From the NCBI RefSeq assembly GCF_010384365.1, contig NZ_CP048397.1, positions 6,902,585 through 6,966,584 on the forward strand: a DNA stretch of 64,000 nt. The letters are read 5' to 3'. Under the pieces are notes generated by a model. It did no database searches, was not told the DNA's origin, and saw nothing but the letters and a program-made list of their open reading frames with translations. A program made the translations under genes and the position numbers. Origin of the DNA: Streptomyces sp. S4.7. GTDB lineage: Bacteria > Actinomycetota > Actinomycetes > Streptomycetales > Streptomycetaceae. Shown here one piece after another: positions 17,827 to 27,283 of the stretch; position 1 is the first letter of the stretch, and each line of letters starts with the position of its first letter.

Positions 17827-20800
17827 CGCGTCTCCTCCGGTGTGGTCAGGCGCTGCTCGATGAACTCGGTGAGCAGTGCCACGGACGGGTGGTCGAAGAC
17901 GCTCGACGTGGACAGGGGTACGCGGAACTGGAGTTCCAGCCGGTTCTTCAGCTCGACCGCGGCCAGGGAGTCCAGGCCCACCTCGAAGAACCGCGCGTCG
18001 GGCGGGACGTCGTCGGCGCCGTCGAAGTGCAGCAGGTCCGCGATGGCACCCCGCAGCACCTCGGAGACCGCCTCAAGCCGCTCACCGCGCGGCAGGGCCA
18101 GCAGGACCTGCGGATCGACATGGACCGTGACGTCCGCGGTGCGGCGTCCGACCCGGAGGTAGAGGGCGTTCGGCTGCGGCCGGGTCGCGGAGTACCGGTC
18201 CCAGTCGACCTCGGCGATGACGATCTGGGCCACGGGCCGGTCCAGGACACGGAACAGGGCGCGGATGCCGACGGTGGGCCCGAAGAACGAGAAGCCCTGG
18301 TCCTCCACGTTCGCGATGTGCCGCTGTTCCATTCCGCTGGCCAGCCCGACGTCGCCCCAGGCACCCCAGTTGACGCTCAGGGCGGGGAGCCCGGCGGTGC
18401 GGCGACGGCACATCAGCGTGTCCAGGAAGCTGTTCCCGGCCGCGTAGTTCGCCTGTCCCCGCGAACCCACGACCGAGGCCACGGACGAGTAGCCGACGAA
18501 GAACCGCAACGACGGGAAGTGCTCGGTGGCCCGGTGCAGCAGCCAACTGCCGTACACCTTGGACCGGAAGACGGTGTCGATGTTCTCCCACGTCTGGGCC
18601 GTGACCGGGGCGTCGGCGAGGACACCGGCCGCGTGGACGACGCCGCCCAGGGGCTGGGGGAGAGCGCCGAGGACCGCCGTGATCCGGCGGACGTCGTCCG
18701 GGTCCCCGATGTCCCCGGTGAGGGCGGTGATCCCGGTGCCGGGCCCGAGGCGCTCCCGGAGCGCGTCCAGTACCTCGGGCGCCGGGGCCCGCCGCCCCAC
18801 GAGCGCCAGATGGCGTGCTCCCAGGTGGACGAGGCGCTCCGCGACGACGCCGCCGAGCGCGCCGAAACCACCGGTGACGAGATACGTCTCGTCCGGCCGG
18901 ATTCCGGTGTCGGCCGTCTTCTCGGGGGCGGGTTCGCCGAATCCGATGACGACCTTGCCGATGTTGGCGCCCCTGCTGAGCACGCCAAAGGCTTCCTCGA
19001 CCTCGTCGAGGGTGTACGCGGTGGTGGGGATGGCCGTCAGCTCCCGGCTGTTCACCATCTCCATCACGCCGCCGAGCACGTCACGGGCCAACTGCTGCGC
19101 CTGAGCGGGATCGTAGACACCGAAATCGACCGTGTGGTAGGTCACGTCCGGGCGCTTGCGGTGCATCTCCTGCGCGGTCCACGCACTCATCGTGCCGAGT
19201 TCGACGAACCGGCCGCCGTCGGCCAGCGCCCGGACGCTCTCCTCGATGAACTCCTGGGCGAGGCTGTTGAGGACGATGTCGACCCCCGCCCCGCCGGTCG
19301 CCGCGAGGATCTCGTCGGCGATCTCCGGGGTGCGCGAGTTCGCCAGACGGGTGACGCCCTGGGAGCGCAGCAGCGGCCACTTGTGCGGACTGGCCGTGGC
19401 GAAGATCTCCGCCCCCGCCAGCTTGGCCAGCTGGACCGCGGCCTGGCCGACACCGCCGGCGGCGGCGTGGATCAGGACCCGGTCACCGGGTTTGATCCCG
19501 GCGAGGTGGTGCAGTCCGTGGTGGGCGGTGAGGAACGCGGTGGGCAGGGCCGCCGCCTCGGCGAACGACAGATGCGCCGGTTTACGGGCCGCCATCGCGG
19601 ACGCGCACGTCACCCGCTGCCTGAGACAGCCCGGATGGGCGAGGACGACCTCGTCACCCACGGAGAATTCCGCGTCCGGGCCGGCCGCGGTGACCACTCC
19701 GGCGCACTCCAGACCGAGCGGCAGCGCCGTGTCGTCCAGTCCGGCCGCCTTCGCGTGCTCCCGGTGCAGACCGAGCGCGTTGAGGACGTCCTTGAAGTTG
19801 AGACCCGCGGCGTGGACCCGTACCTGGATCTCGTCCCCCTCGGGGGCGGGCGCCTCCTGGAGCGGCACCGGGACGATGCCGTCGAGCCGGCCGTACTCCT
19901 TGACGACCAGTTCGACGTCCGTGCGCGGACCGCCCGTCTCCGCGTACACCCGTCGCACATGGCGCAGCCCGGAGCGGTAGGCGATCTGGTACTCGGCCGA
20001 GTCGGGGGCCGACCACTCGGCCAGGAGCGGGCTCAGGTCGCGCCCACCGCCGGGGAGGTCAACCAGCGTCACCCGGTACGCCGGGTACTCCGTCCACATG
20101 ACCTGGCCGAAGCCCCACAGCGTCGCCGCGGCCGGGGGCGTACCGGTGTCCCACGCGCTGTCGCCGGGCACCCACTGACCGCTCTCGGTGATCAGCCAGA
20201 GACGCTGACCGCCGCCGAAGCGCGCCGCGTCCAGGCCGTCCCGCAGCGCCAGCAGGTCGCGGTAGTTGCGCTCGCACTCGGCCCGCAGTCCGGCCGCGTC
20301 CTGATCCCCGCCGTCGGGTACGGAGCCGGTACCGCGCCAGAACCAGCACACGTCGGTGGGCCGGTCCGCCAGCAGCGCCAGTGCCTGCGCCGCGTCGGCC
20401 GCGACCGTCAGCTCGGTGTTCTGCCCGGCCGCGGCCCCGGCGAGTTCATCGAGGCTCTCCCGTCCGGCGCCGACGAGCAGCACACGGCGCGGCTCGCGGT
20501 TCTCCGTACGCAGGGACCGCTTCACCCAGCGCACCTCGGAGTACATCCGCTCCCGGTCGGGAGCCGCGTTCGTCACCCGGCGCAGGGCCAGGCCCTCCAG
20601 TACGAAGACGGTGCGGTCCCCGTCCAGTATCAGCAGATCCGCGCGGGGCAGGTCGTCCGGATCCAGGACGGGGGCCCGGCGCAGCACGCTGCGCAGTTCG
20701 GCGCCCCGCGGCTTGCGCAGCAGCCGGCAGCGGCGGAAGCCGACCGGCATGGCGACCGCGTCACCCTCGCGCGAGAGCGCGGCAAGGGTCTGGAACGCAC

Positions 20801-23800
20801 AGTCCAGTACGGCGGGGGGCAGCAGCTCGGCGGGGGCGGCGCGGACGCCGCGCAACCGGCCCACCACGAGGTCGTCGCCGTGGAGCCCGACATGTTCCAG
20901 GCCCCGGAACCCCGGGCCGTAGTCGACGCCCAACTCGGCGAATTCCGCGTATAGATCGTCGGCCCGGTGCTCGGCCCGCGGCGTGCCCGCGGCGTCGGAC
21001 GCGCCGCGGAGTTCACGCTCCGTCGCCGCCAGCTCCTCGCCGCCCCCGCCATGCCCGTCCGTGGCGATGGTGGCGGTGACATGGAGCCTCTCCAGCGCGG
21101 GCCGGTCCCCGTCCCCGTCCCCGGCCCCGGCCAGACTGACGATGTCGACCCCGGCGGTGCCGTCCTCCCGCGTGGACAGCCGGGTACGGATCTCGACGGT
21201 CGCGCTCTCGTCGAGGAACAGTGCCTCATGGATCGTCACGCCGGTCAGTGGCAGACCGCTCTCGCCGTGGACGGCGTCCTGGAGGGCCAGCAGGATCTCC
21301 AGATAGCCGGCCCCCGGGAAGACGATCTTGCCCATCACCTTGTGGTCGGCCAGGTACGCGGGCTGCACGGCGCCCAGTCCGGCGGTGAACTCCCTCGTAC
21401 CGGCGGCGCGTTGTCCGTCGGTGGTGATCTCCCGCCCCAGCAGGGGGTGCGTGTCGCCGCCGGTGCGCTGTGGCGCGGCGGCGGCCTCGGGGAGCCAGTG
21501 CCGCCGACGGTCGAACGCGTAGGTGGGCAGGGTGATCGTGCGGCGGGGCCGGCCGTGGTGGGCCGTCCAGTCGACCGGAGCGCCGCTGACGTAGAGCTGC
21601 GCGAGGGACTGCCGTACGACGGTGCCGTCGGTGTCCTCGGGGTGCAGGCTGCTCAGCCAGAGGTGTTCGTCGGCGGGCAGACACTGCTTGCCCATGCCGA
21701 TCAGGTCGGTGGCGGGACCGATCTCGACGAAGGCGTGCCGCCCCCGGGCCGCGACGGCGCGCAGACCGTCGGCGAACATCACCGGTTCGAGGAGGTGACG
21801 GGCCCAGAAGCCGGCGGAGGCGAGTTCGCCGGGCGCGGCGACGGCACCCGTCAGATTGGACACCAGGGTGAACCGCGGCTCGTGGAAGGTGAGCCCGGCG
21901 ACGACCTCGCGGAGCCGCTCGGCGGCCTCGGCCATCAGCGGGGAGTGCGAGGCGCAGGAGACCGCGAGCCGCTTCGTCCGGATCCCGCGTGCCGCGAGGA
22001 CCTCCACGACCCGGGCGAGGGACTCCTCGCCGCCGGATATCACCATCTGGTTCGTGCCGTTGACGGCGGCGAGCGAGAGGTCGGGGCGTTCGGCCAGCAG
22101 TGGGGCGACCTCGTCGGTGGTGGCCTCGACGGCGGCCATGGCGCCCGGCGGCGACTCGTGCATCAGCTCACCACGCGCCGCCATCAGGGTGACGGCGTCC
22201 TCCAGGCCGAAGACTCCGGCGACGGTCGCGGCCACGATCTCGCCGATGCTGTGTCCCGCCACGACGGACGGGGTGATGCCCCATGACATCCACAGCTCCG
22301 CGACCGCGTACTCCAGCGAGAACAGCGCCGGCTGCATGTAGCGGATCTCGTGGATGAGTTCGGCGTCCTCGGCGTCACCGAGGATCATGTCCCGCAAGGA
22401 TCTGCCCAGATGCGGGGAGAACAGCCGGTCGCAGGTGTCCAGCCGCTCCCGGAACACCTCGAACCGTTCGTACAGCGGGCGCCCCATGCCCACGTACTGC
22501 GAACCGCCGCCGGAGAAGAGGAAGGCGACCTTCGCGGTGTCCGGGTTCCTGCCGGTCCTGGCGGCGCGGGTCCGGCTCCGGTCGAGCAGCCGGGCGACAT
22601 CCTCCTGGTCACGGACCACTCCCGCGACGCGCAGCGGGAAGTGCGCCCGGCCCGCGCCGACGGCGGCGCACAGCTCACCGACGTCCAGCTCCGGCCGGTC
22701 GGTGAGCAGTTCCTGATAGCGCTGGATCTGGCCCCGGAGCGCCGGAGCGGTCTTCGCCGACAGCGCGAAGACATGCGGGCCGGGCGGCAACTCGCCTCTC
22801 CCGTCCGTCCCGACGGGCGGCTCGGCCGGTGCCTCCTCCAGGACGACCGAGGCGATGGTGCCGGCGAAGCCGAAGGAGTTGACGACGCCGCGGCGGGTCG
22901 CCGCCTTCCAGGGCCGCAGCGTCGTCGGCACGGTCACCGGGGCGGTGTCCCACGGGATCTGCCGGGAGGGGGTGGTGAAGTTCAGATGCGGGAAGATGGT
23001 GGCTTCCCGCAGCTGGAGCGCGGTCTTGACGAGCCCGCCGATGCCGGCGGCGGCCTCCATGTGCCCGAGATTGGTCTTCAGCGAGGCGACGGTCACGGGG
23101 GAGTCGGGGGAGTGCGAGACGCCGAACACGGAGCTGATGGCGCCCATTTCGATGGGGTCGCCGAGCGAGGTGCCCGTTCCGTGCGCCTCGACGTAGGAGA
23201 TGTCGGACGGAGTGAGCGCGGCGCTGTCGATCGCCCTGCGCATGACGCTCTCCTGGGCGGCTCCGTTGGGCACCATGAGCGCGCTGCTCTCACCGTCCTG
23301 GCCGACTGCGGAGCCCCGGACCACGGCGTAGACGCGGTCGCCGTCCCGCTGCGCGTCGGAGAGCCGTTTCAGGACGATCATCGCCCCGCCCTCGCTGCGG
23401 CAGTAGCCGTCGGCGGAGTCGTCGAAGGTCTTGCAGATCCCGTCGGGGGCGAGCATCTTCGACTGGGAGGCGATGATGTGCCCGCGCGGGCTGTGGATGG
23501 TGTTGACGCCGCCGGCCAGCGCGATGCCGCACTCGCCCGAGCGCAGTGCCCGCGCCGCGAGGTGGACGGCGACCAGTGACGCGGAGCAGGCGGTGTCCAC
23601 GGTGATGCTGGGACCGCGCCACCCGAGGAAGTAGGAGATGCGGCCGGAGACGGCGCTGTGCGCCATGCCGGTGCCGATGTAGCCGTTGAGTTCCGCCACG
23701 GGCAGCGCCATCATCTCGGCGGCGTAGTCCATGTTGCTGACGGCCACGTAGACGGCGCCGTCACCGTGGCGCAGCCCGGTGGGGTCGATGCCCGCGTCCT

Positions 23801-24122
23801 CCAGGGCCTCCCAGGCGACCTCCAGCGCGAGCCGCTGCTGGGGATCGATGTAGTCGGCCTCCTTCGGCGAGACGTTGTAGAACTTCGAGTCGAAGTGGTC
23901 CGGCCTGTCGAGGAATCCGCCCTGCGCACACCGCATGGTGCCCTTGGCGTCGGGGTCGTCGGACGTCAGGCCCTCGGGGTCCCAGCGGTCGGTGGGGATC
24001 GGGCCCAGACCGGACCGACCGGCACGCAGGAACTCGGTGAGCCCGTCCGGTGTGTCGTTGGCGCCGGGCAGCCGCAGTCCGATACCGACAATGGCGACGG
24101 GCTCGTCGTACGTGGTGGGCAA
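17823..24122 (-). CDS. Highly reducing iterative PKS: KS-AT-DH-ER-KR-ACP
   Basis: Single-module PKS of 2,099 residues carrying every reductive domain, so it is expected to work iteratively and build a saturated or 2-enoyl chain. KS about 7-440 (DTACSAS near 176, EAHGTGT, KTNLGH); AT about 540-880 (GHSIGE near 621; specificity motif CASH near 722, neither the malonyl HAFH nor the common methylmalonyl YASH); DH about 892-1195 (HKVMGKIVFP, then AVLDCAFQ near 1103); ER about 1421-1730 (AAAGGVGQAAVQL); KR from 1741 (TGGFGALG; Tyr in GQANY near 1890); ACP with GLDSLAAVEL near 2050. No TE. The start is TTG at 24122 with GGAAG about 8 bp upstream. Between the ScoD-like and ligase genes, it is the likely source of the acyl chain that receives the isonitrile. 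Confidence 0.9.
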   Translation of the reverse strand: MPTTYDEPVAIVGIGLRLPGANDTPDGLTEFLRAGRSGLGPIPTDRWDPEGLTSDDPDAKGTMRCAQGGFLDRPDHFDSKFYNVSPKEADYIDPQQRLALEVAWEALEDAGIDPTGLRHGDGAVYVAVSNMDYAAEMMALPVAELNGYIGTGMAHSAVSGRISYFLGWRGPSITVDTACSASLVAVHLAARALRSGECGIALAGGVNTIHSPRGHIIASQSKMLAPDGICKTFDDSADGYCRSEGGAMIVLKRLSDAQRDGDRVYAVVRGSAVGQDGESSALMVPNGAAQESVMRRAIDSAALTPSDISYVEAHGTGTSLGDPIEMGAISSVFGVSHSPDSPVTVASLKTNLGHMEAAAGIGGLVKTALQLREATIFPHLNFTTPSRQIPWDTAPVTVPTTLRPWKAATRRGVVNSFGFAGTIASVVLEEAPAEPPVGTDGRGELPPGPHVFALSAKTAPALRGQIQRYQELLTDRPELDVGELCAAVGAGRAHFPLRVAGVVRDQEDVARLLDRSRTRAARTGRNPDTAKVAFLFSGGGSQYVGMGRPLYERFEVFRERLDTCDRLFSPHLGRSLRDMILGDAEDAELIHEIRYMQPALFSLEYAVAELWMSWGITPSVVAGHSIGEIVAATVAGVFGLEDAVTLMAARGELMHESPPGAMAAVEATTDEVAPLLAERPDLSLAAVNGTNQMVISGGEESLARVVEVLAARGIRTKRLAVSCASHSPLMAEAAERLREVVAGLTFHEPRFTLVSNLTGAVAAPGELASAGFWARHLLEPVMFADGLRAVAARGRHAFVEIGPATDLIGMGKQCLPADEHLWLSSLHPEDTDGTVVRQSLAQLYVSGAPVDWTAHHGRPRRTITLPTYAFDRRRHWLPEAAAAPQRTGGDTHPLLGREITTDGQRAAGTREFTAGLGAVQPAYLADHKVMGKIVFPGAGYLEILLALQDAVHGESGLPLTGVTIHEALFLDESATVEIRTRLSTREDGTAGVDIVSLAGAGDGDGDRPALERLHVTATIATDGHGGGGEELAATERELRGASDAAGTPRAEHRADDLYAEFAELGVDYGPGFRGLEHVGLHGDDLVVGRLRGVRAAPAELLPPAVLDCAFQTLAALSREGDAVAMPVGFRRCRLLRKPRGAELRSVLRRAPVLDPDDLPRADLLILDGDRTVFVLEGLALRRVTNAAPDRERMYSEVRWVKRSLRTENREPRRVLLVGAGRESLDELAGAAAGQNTELTVAADAAQALALLADRPTDVCWFWRGTGSVPDGGDQDAAGLRAECERNYRDLLALRDGLDAARFGGGQRLWLITESGQWVPGDSAWDTGTPPAAATLWGFGQVMWTEYPAYRVTLVDLPGGGRDLSPLLAEWSAPDSAEYQIAYRSGLRHVRRVYAETGGPRTDVELVVKEYGRLDGIVPVPLQEAPAPEGDEIQVRVHAAGLNFKDVLNALGLHREHAKAAGLDDTALPLGLECAGVVTAAGPDAEFSVGDEVVLAHPGCLRQRVTCASAMAARKPAHLSFAEAAALPTAFLTAHHGLHHLAGIKPGDRVLIHAAAGGVGQAAVQLAKLAGAEIFATASPHKWPLLRSQGVTRLANSRTPEIADEILAATGGAGVDIVLNSLAQEFIEESVRALADGGRFVELGTMSAWTAQEMHRKRPDVTYHTVDFGVYDPAQAQQLARDVLGGVMEMVNSRELTAIPTTAYTLDEVEEAFGVLSRGANIGKVVIGFGEPAPEKTADTGIRPDETYLVTGGFGALGGVVAERLVHLGARHLALVGRRAPAPEVLDALRERLGPGTGITALTGDIGDPDDVRRITAVLGALPQPLGGVVHAAGVLADAPVTAQTWENIDTVFRSKVYGSWLLHRATEHFPSLRFFVGYSSVASVVGSRGQANYAAGNSFLDTLMCRRRTAGLPALSVNWGAWGDVGLASGMEQRHIANVEDQGFSFFGPTVGIRALFRVLDRPVAQIVIAEVDWDRYSATRPQPNALYLRVGRRTADVTVHVDPQVLLALPRGERLEAVSEVLRGAIADLLHFDGADDVPPDARFFEVGLDSLAAVELKNRLELQFRVPLSTSSVFDHPSVALLTEFIEQRLTTPEETR

Positions 24123-24195
24123 GGCTCCTACTTCCGGTCGGCCGGTCGGCCGGGAGGGCCGGGTGGCTGAGTGGGCTGCTGACGGGAGTACGGGG

Positions 24196-24738
<543 letters not shown>

Positions 24739-24747
24739 GTCGCCCCC

Positions 24748-25632
24748 TCAGCCGATGCCGGGATAGAAGTTGTGCTCGTCGTGCACGGTCACCCGGAAGG
24801 AGACGGTCGGCTCCGGGTTCACCGTGTGCAGGGCCCGGTGGACCAGGCTGCGGTTGTCCCACAGGAGCATGTCGCCCTTCTGGAAGGTCTGGAGGTGGAT
24901 GTTGTCGTGGGTGAACGTGGTGTCGGCCTGGCCGCACGCCTCGAACAGCTCTTCCAGCAGGCCCTGCCTGAGTCCGTTGCCCGCGGCGTCCTCCAGCCGG
25001 TAGGTGACGGCTTCGCTGATGTAGAGCACCTGCTCACCGGTGACCGGGTGGGTGAAGACGGTGGGGTGCGCGGCGGCCGGTGTGACCGACTCGATCTCGG
25101 CGAGGACTTCGGAGATCGGGCGGTAGACATCGGTGGGCCGGATCTTGAAATAGCGGCGCACACTGTTCAGACCACGGGTGTCCCGGATCTCGTCCTTCAG
25201 CTCGGCGGGCAGATTATCGTAGGCCCGTGCCATATCGATGAAGTATGTGCCGCGGTGCCGCTGGGGCACGACTTGCGGGTATATCAGCGTCAGTCCGAAA
25301 GGACGCGGCATGAACGAGTAGTCGTGGTGCCAGAATTTCCCGGTCTGCGGCACACCGACCTGAGCCCCGTCCTCCTTAACGTTCGAGGAGACGAATATTT
25401 CCTTGTGCTCGGGGTGGTGGTACATCGGCTGGTAGTAGGTCTCCACCTCACCGAGCCGCCTGCCGAATTCCACGAACTCGGCAGGCGAAAGGTGCTGGTT
25501 GCGGAGGACCACGATCCGGTCGGTGTAGATGAGTTGTTTCAGTGCGGTCAGATCCTCCGCCGCAGCGGTCATGGCATCGAATTCGTCCACGTGGACACCG
25601 ATGCGGGAGTCTTTCTGCGGGATGGTGATCAT
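24748..25632 (-). CDS. scoE: ScoE-like non-heme Fe(II)/2-oxoglutarate isonitrile synthase
   Basis: TauD/TfdA-fold oxygenase of 294 residues. ScoE-type enzymes turn a beta-(carboxymethylamino) acid into a beta-isocyano acid by two rounds of oxidation with decarboxylation. Recognition is strong: TYYQPMYHHPE, EIFVSSNV, TGKFWHHDYSFMP, RYFKIRPTDVYRPISE and PEPTVSFRVTVHDE closely match ScoE as I recall it. The likely iron ligands are His102, Asp104 and His265, with Arg280 for 2-oxoglutarate. The enzyme is cytosolic, with no signal peptide. It is the first gene of the minus-strand operon, so its upstream region probably holds the operon promoter. Confidence 0.92.
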   Translation of the reverse strand: MITIPQKDSRIGVHVDEFDAMTAAAEDLTALKQLIYTDRIVVLRNQHLSPAEFVEFGRRLGEVETYYQPMYHHPEHKEIFVSSNVKEDGAQVGVPQTGKFWHHDYSFMPRPFGLTLIYPQVVPQRHRGTYFIDMARAYDNLPAELKDEIRDTRGLNSVRRYFKIRPTDVYRPISEVLAEIESVTPAAAHPTVFTHPVTGEQVLYISEAVTYRLEDAAGNGLRQGLLEELFEACGQADTTFTHDNIHLQTFQKGDMLLWDNRSLVHRALHTVNPEPTVSFRVTVHDEHNFYPGIG

Positions 25633-25714
25633 GGGTAACCTGCTTGCCGGGTTCGGGATGTGAAATATGCCGGAAATCTAAAAGGCACCTGTGCGGGACG
25701 ACAGCTTCAGTAAC

Positions 25715-25748
25715 TCGATTAGGGGGTGTCCGCCGTCGAGATAGGGGG
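25715..25748 (+). promoter_or_regulatory. Candidate SARP box with 22-bp spacing
   Basis: TCGATTAGGGGG (25715-25726) and TCGAGATAGGGGG (25736-25748) place TAGGGGG exactly 22 bp apart, two helical turns. The pair lies about 85-115 bp before the ScoE-like start. Unlike the other candidate sites, the TTAG motif faces away from the gene it precedes, so confidence is lower. Confidence 0.4.
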
Positions 25749-25838
25749 CGGAGAAGGGGCGTGGGCCGCTGGACGACGGTGACGGTCCGTACGACCGGCG
25801 GTGAACCGGTCCGGTAAGGGGGGCGCGTCGGCCGGAGA

Positions 25839-25886
25839 GTGCTTCGGCCGGCGGGTGCTTCGGCCGGACGGTGCTCGGGCCGGACC
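25839..25886. repeat. Three tandem 16-bp repeats
   Basis: GTGCTTCGGCCGGCGG, GTGCTTCGGCCGGACG and GTGCTCGGGCCGGACC follow one another without spacers at 25839-25886. They are non-coding and lie between the SARP stop codon and the isonitrile operon promoter. Each unit contains a CGGCCG or similar palindrome. Function unknown. Confidence 0.7.
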
Positions 25887-26002
25887 CCCGGTTTCCGGGC
25901 GATCCGGCCTGTGTCGAGCCGATCTCTACGGGCCTGCGGGCCCGTACGGCGCCGTGGAGCGACGCCGCGGACCCCGCGGCGTCCTCTCGGGGTTCGTGTC
26001 GG

Positions 26003-26773
26003 TCACGCCGCGGTGGCGATTTCGAGCCGCTCGTCGTTGACGAGGATCGCCCGCTGCATCTCCCGCAGCGCACGGCAGGGCTCCAGGCCCAGTTCCTCGT
26101 TGAGGATGTTCCGTGCGTGCTGGTAGACGCGCAGGGCGTCGGCCTGCCGCTCGGAGCGGCTGAGGGCGAGCATGAGCTGACGGTAGAAGGCTTCCCGCAG
26201 GGGGTGTTCGGCCGTCAGCGAGTACAGACGGCCCACCAGTTCGAGGTGACGGCCGAGACTGAGCTGGGCCTCCACGAGCAGCTCGGTGCACTCCAGGCGT
26301 GTCTCGTGGGTCCAGGCGGTGAAGCCCTCCAGGGCGGGTCCGCCGTGGAGTTCGCCCAGTACGGGCCCACGCCACAGGGCGAGCGCGCTCTCGAAGGAGG
26401 CCGAGGCGTCGGTGTACTGACTCGCCTTCATGGACTCGCGGCCCTGGTGCATCAGCGCCTGAAACTGATGGACGTCGATCTCGTCGTCGCCGAGGTTCAG
26501 GAAGTAGCCGGGAGGCTGCGTCAGGATGGGACTCTCGGCCCGGTCGGGCCGGGTCAGGAACTTCCGCAACTGCGAGATGTACACATGGATGCCGGCGGTG
26601 GCCCGGCGCGGCGGGTTGGTCCCCCAGATCTCGGTGATCGCCTCGTCTATCGACACGACCTGCTTCGCCCTGATGAGCAGCAGGGTGAGCAGGACCTGCA
26701 TTTTCCTGGCGTTGATGAAGTAACTGCCGTTCTCGTCAGTCACCCGCAGTGGCCCAAGTATCTCGTACTTCAT
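26003..26773 (-). CDS. SARP-family transcriptional activator
   Basis: Pathway-specific activator of 256 residues. The start is ATG at 26773, preceded by GGAAGAGG. The N-terminal winged-helix DNA-binding domain is about residues 1-95: MKYEILGPLRV, RKMQVLLTLLLIRAKQVVS, and RRATAGIHVYISQLRKFL. The bacterial transcriptional activation domain follows (about 100-245; RGPVLGELHG, EHPLREAFYRQLMLALSRS, and LNEELGLEP near the end). The length is that of small SARPs such as ActII-ORF4, with no ATPase extension. It lies between the isonitrile and polyether halves, and TTAG-type direct repeats precede genes in both, so it may control both. Confidence 0.95.
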   Translation of the reverse strand: MKYEILGPLRVTDENGSYFINARKMQVLLTLLLIRAKQVVSIDEAITEIWGTNPPRRATAGIHVYISQLRKFLTRPDRAESPILTQPPGYFLNLGDDEIDVHQFQALMHQGRESMKASQYTDASASFESALALWRGPVLGELHGGPALEGFTAWTHETRLECTELLVEAQLSLGRHLELVGRLYSLTAEHPLREAFYRQLMLALSRSERQADALRVYQHARNILNEELGLEPCRALREMQRAILVNDERLEIATAA

Positions 26774-27283
26774 ACGAGCCTCTTCCTGATTGATCGCTTC
26801 CTGAGATGACGGCCCCGGTCGAGTGCCATGGGCGACCGTGCCCACAGCACTCGACCGACTCCCCCGTCGTGTCTTCGCCCCAGGACAGTCGAGGCGGCAC
26901 GCACCCGGCACTGTTCGGACAGTGAGGGGGTGCGGCGAGAAGGACACTAGGAGACCGGGTGGCGGGCTCATAACCCCTACCCCCGCCCCTAGTCGGGCCC
27001 AAGGCCCCCTTAAGGATCGTGACAGTTCGTCAGCCCTGTTACGCGTATGTTTCGGGGTCTCGATCCCGCGCCGCGCCGGGGGTCGGGGGGTGCCCGGCGC
27101 GGCGCGGGGGAGGGGTGCGGGGAAGGGCCGTGGAACGGGGTCAGGGACGGGGCCCGGGCGGGGCCGCCCCGCCGGTGCCCGGTGTCGGTGGCCCGGGGCG
27201 GGGTAACTCCGTTGATATGACTAGTGGTTGGCTGCGCTCACACATTTCACAAGTTCGCTGATGTTTGATATATGTTGAGAGTG
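26774..27283. other. Intergenic region between divergent SARP and ABC transporter genes
   Basis: This 510-base non-coding stretch holds a long imperfect palindrome near the SARP start (listed separately), a very GC-rich middle, and an AT-rich segment (about 27205-27283) before the ABC ATPase that probably carries its promoter. I see no small gene with a convincing start and ribosome-binding site. Confidence 0.6.
26816..26857. promoter_or_regulatory. 42-bp imperfect palindrome upstream of the SARP gene
   Basis: The left arm 26816-26833 (CGGTCGAGTGC, CA, TGGGC) pairs with the right arm 26840-26857 (GCCCA, CA, GCACTCGACCG) around GACCGT; 16 of 18 positions pair. It sits 43-84 bp upstream of the SARP ATG. 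It could be a repressor operator or an mRNA leader hairpin. Confidence 0.6.

Larger units (their letters stand above)
25633..26002. other. Promoter region upstream of the isonitrile operon
   Basis: This 370-base non-coding stretch lies between the start of the ScoE-like gene and the end of the SARP gene. It contains a 22-bp-spaced TAGGGGG pair and a three-copy 16-bp tandem repeat, both listed separately. I see no convincing gene in it. Confidence 0.6.

Noticed and set aside
25839..25886. CRISPR array
   Set aside because: The 16-bp units are contiguous with no spacers and no cas gene is present.
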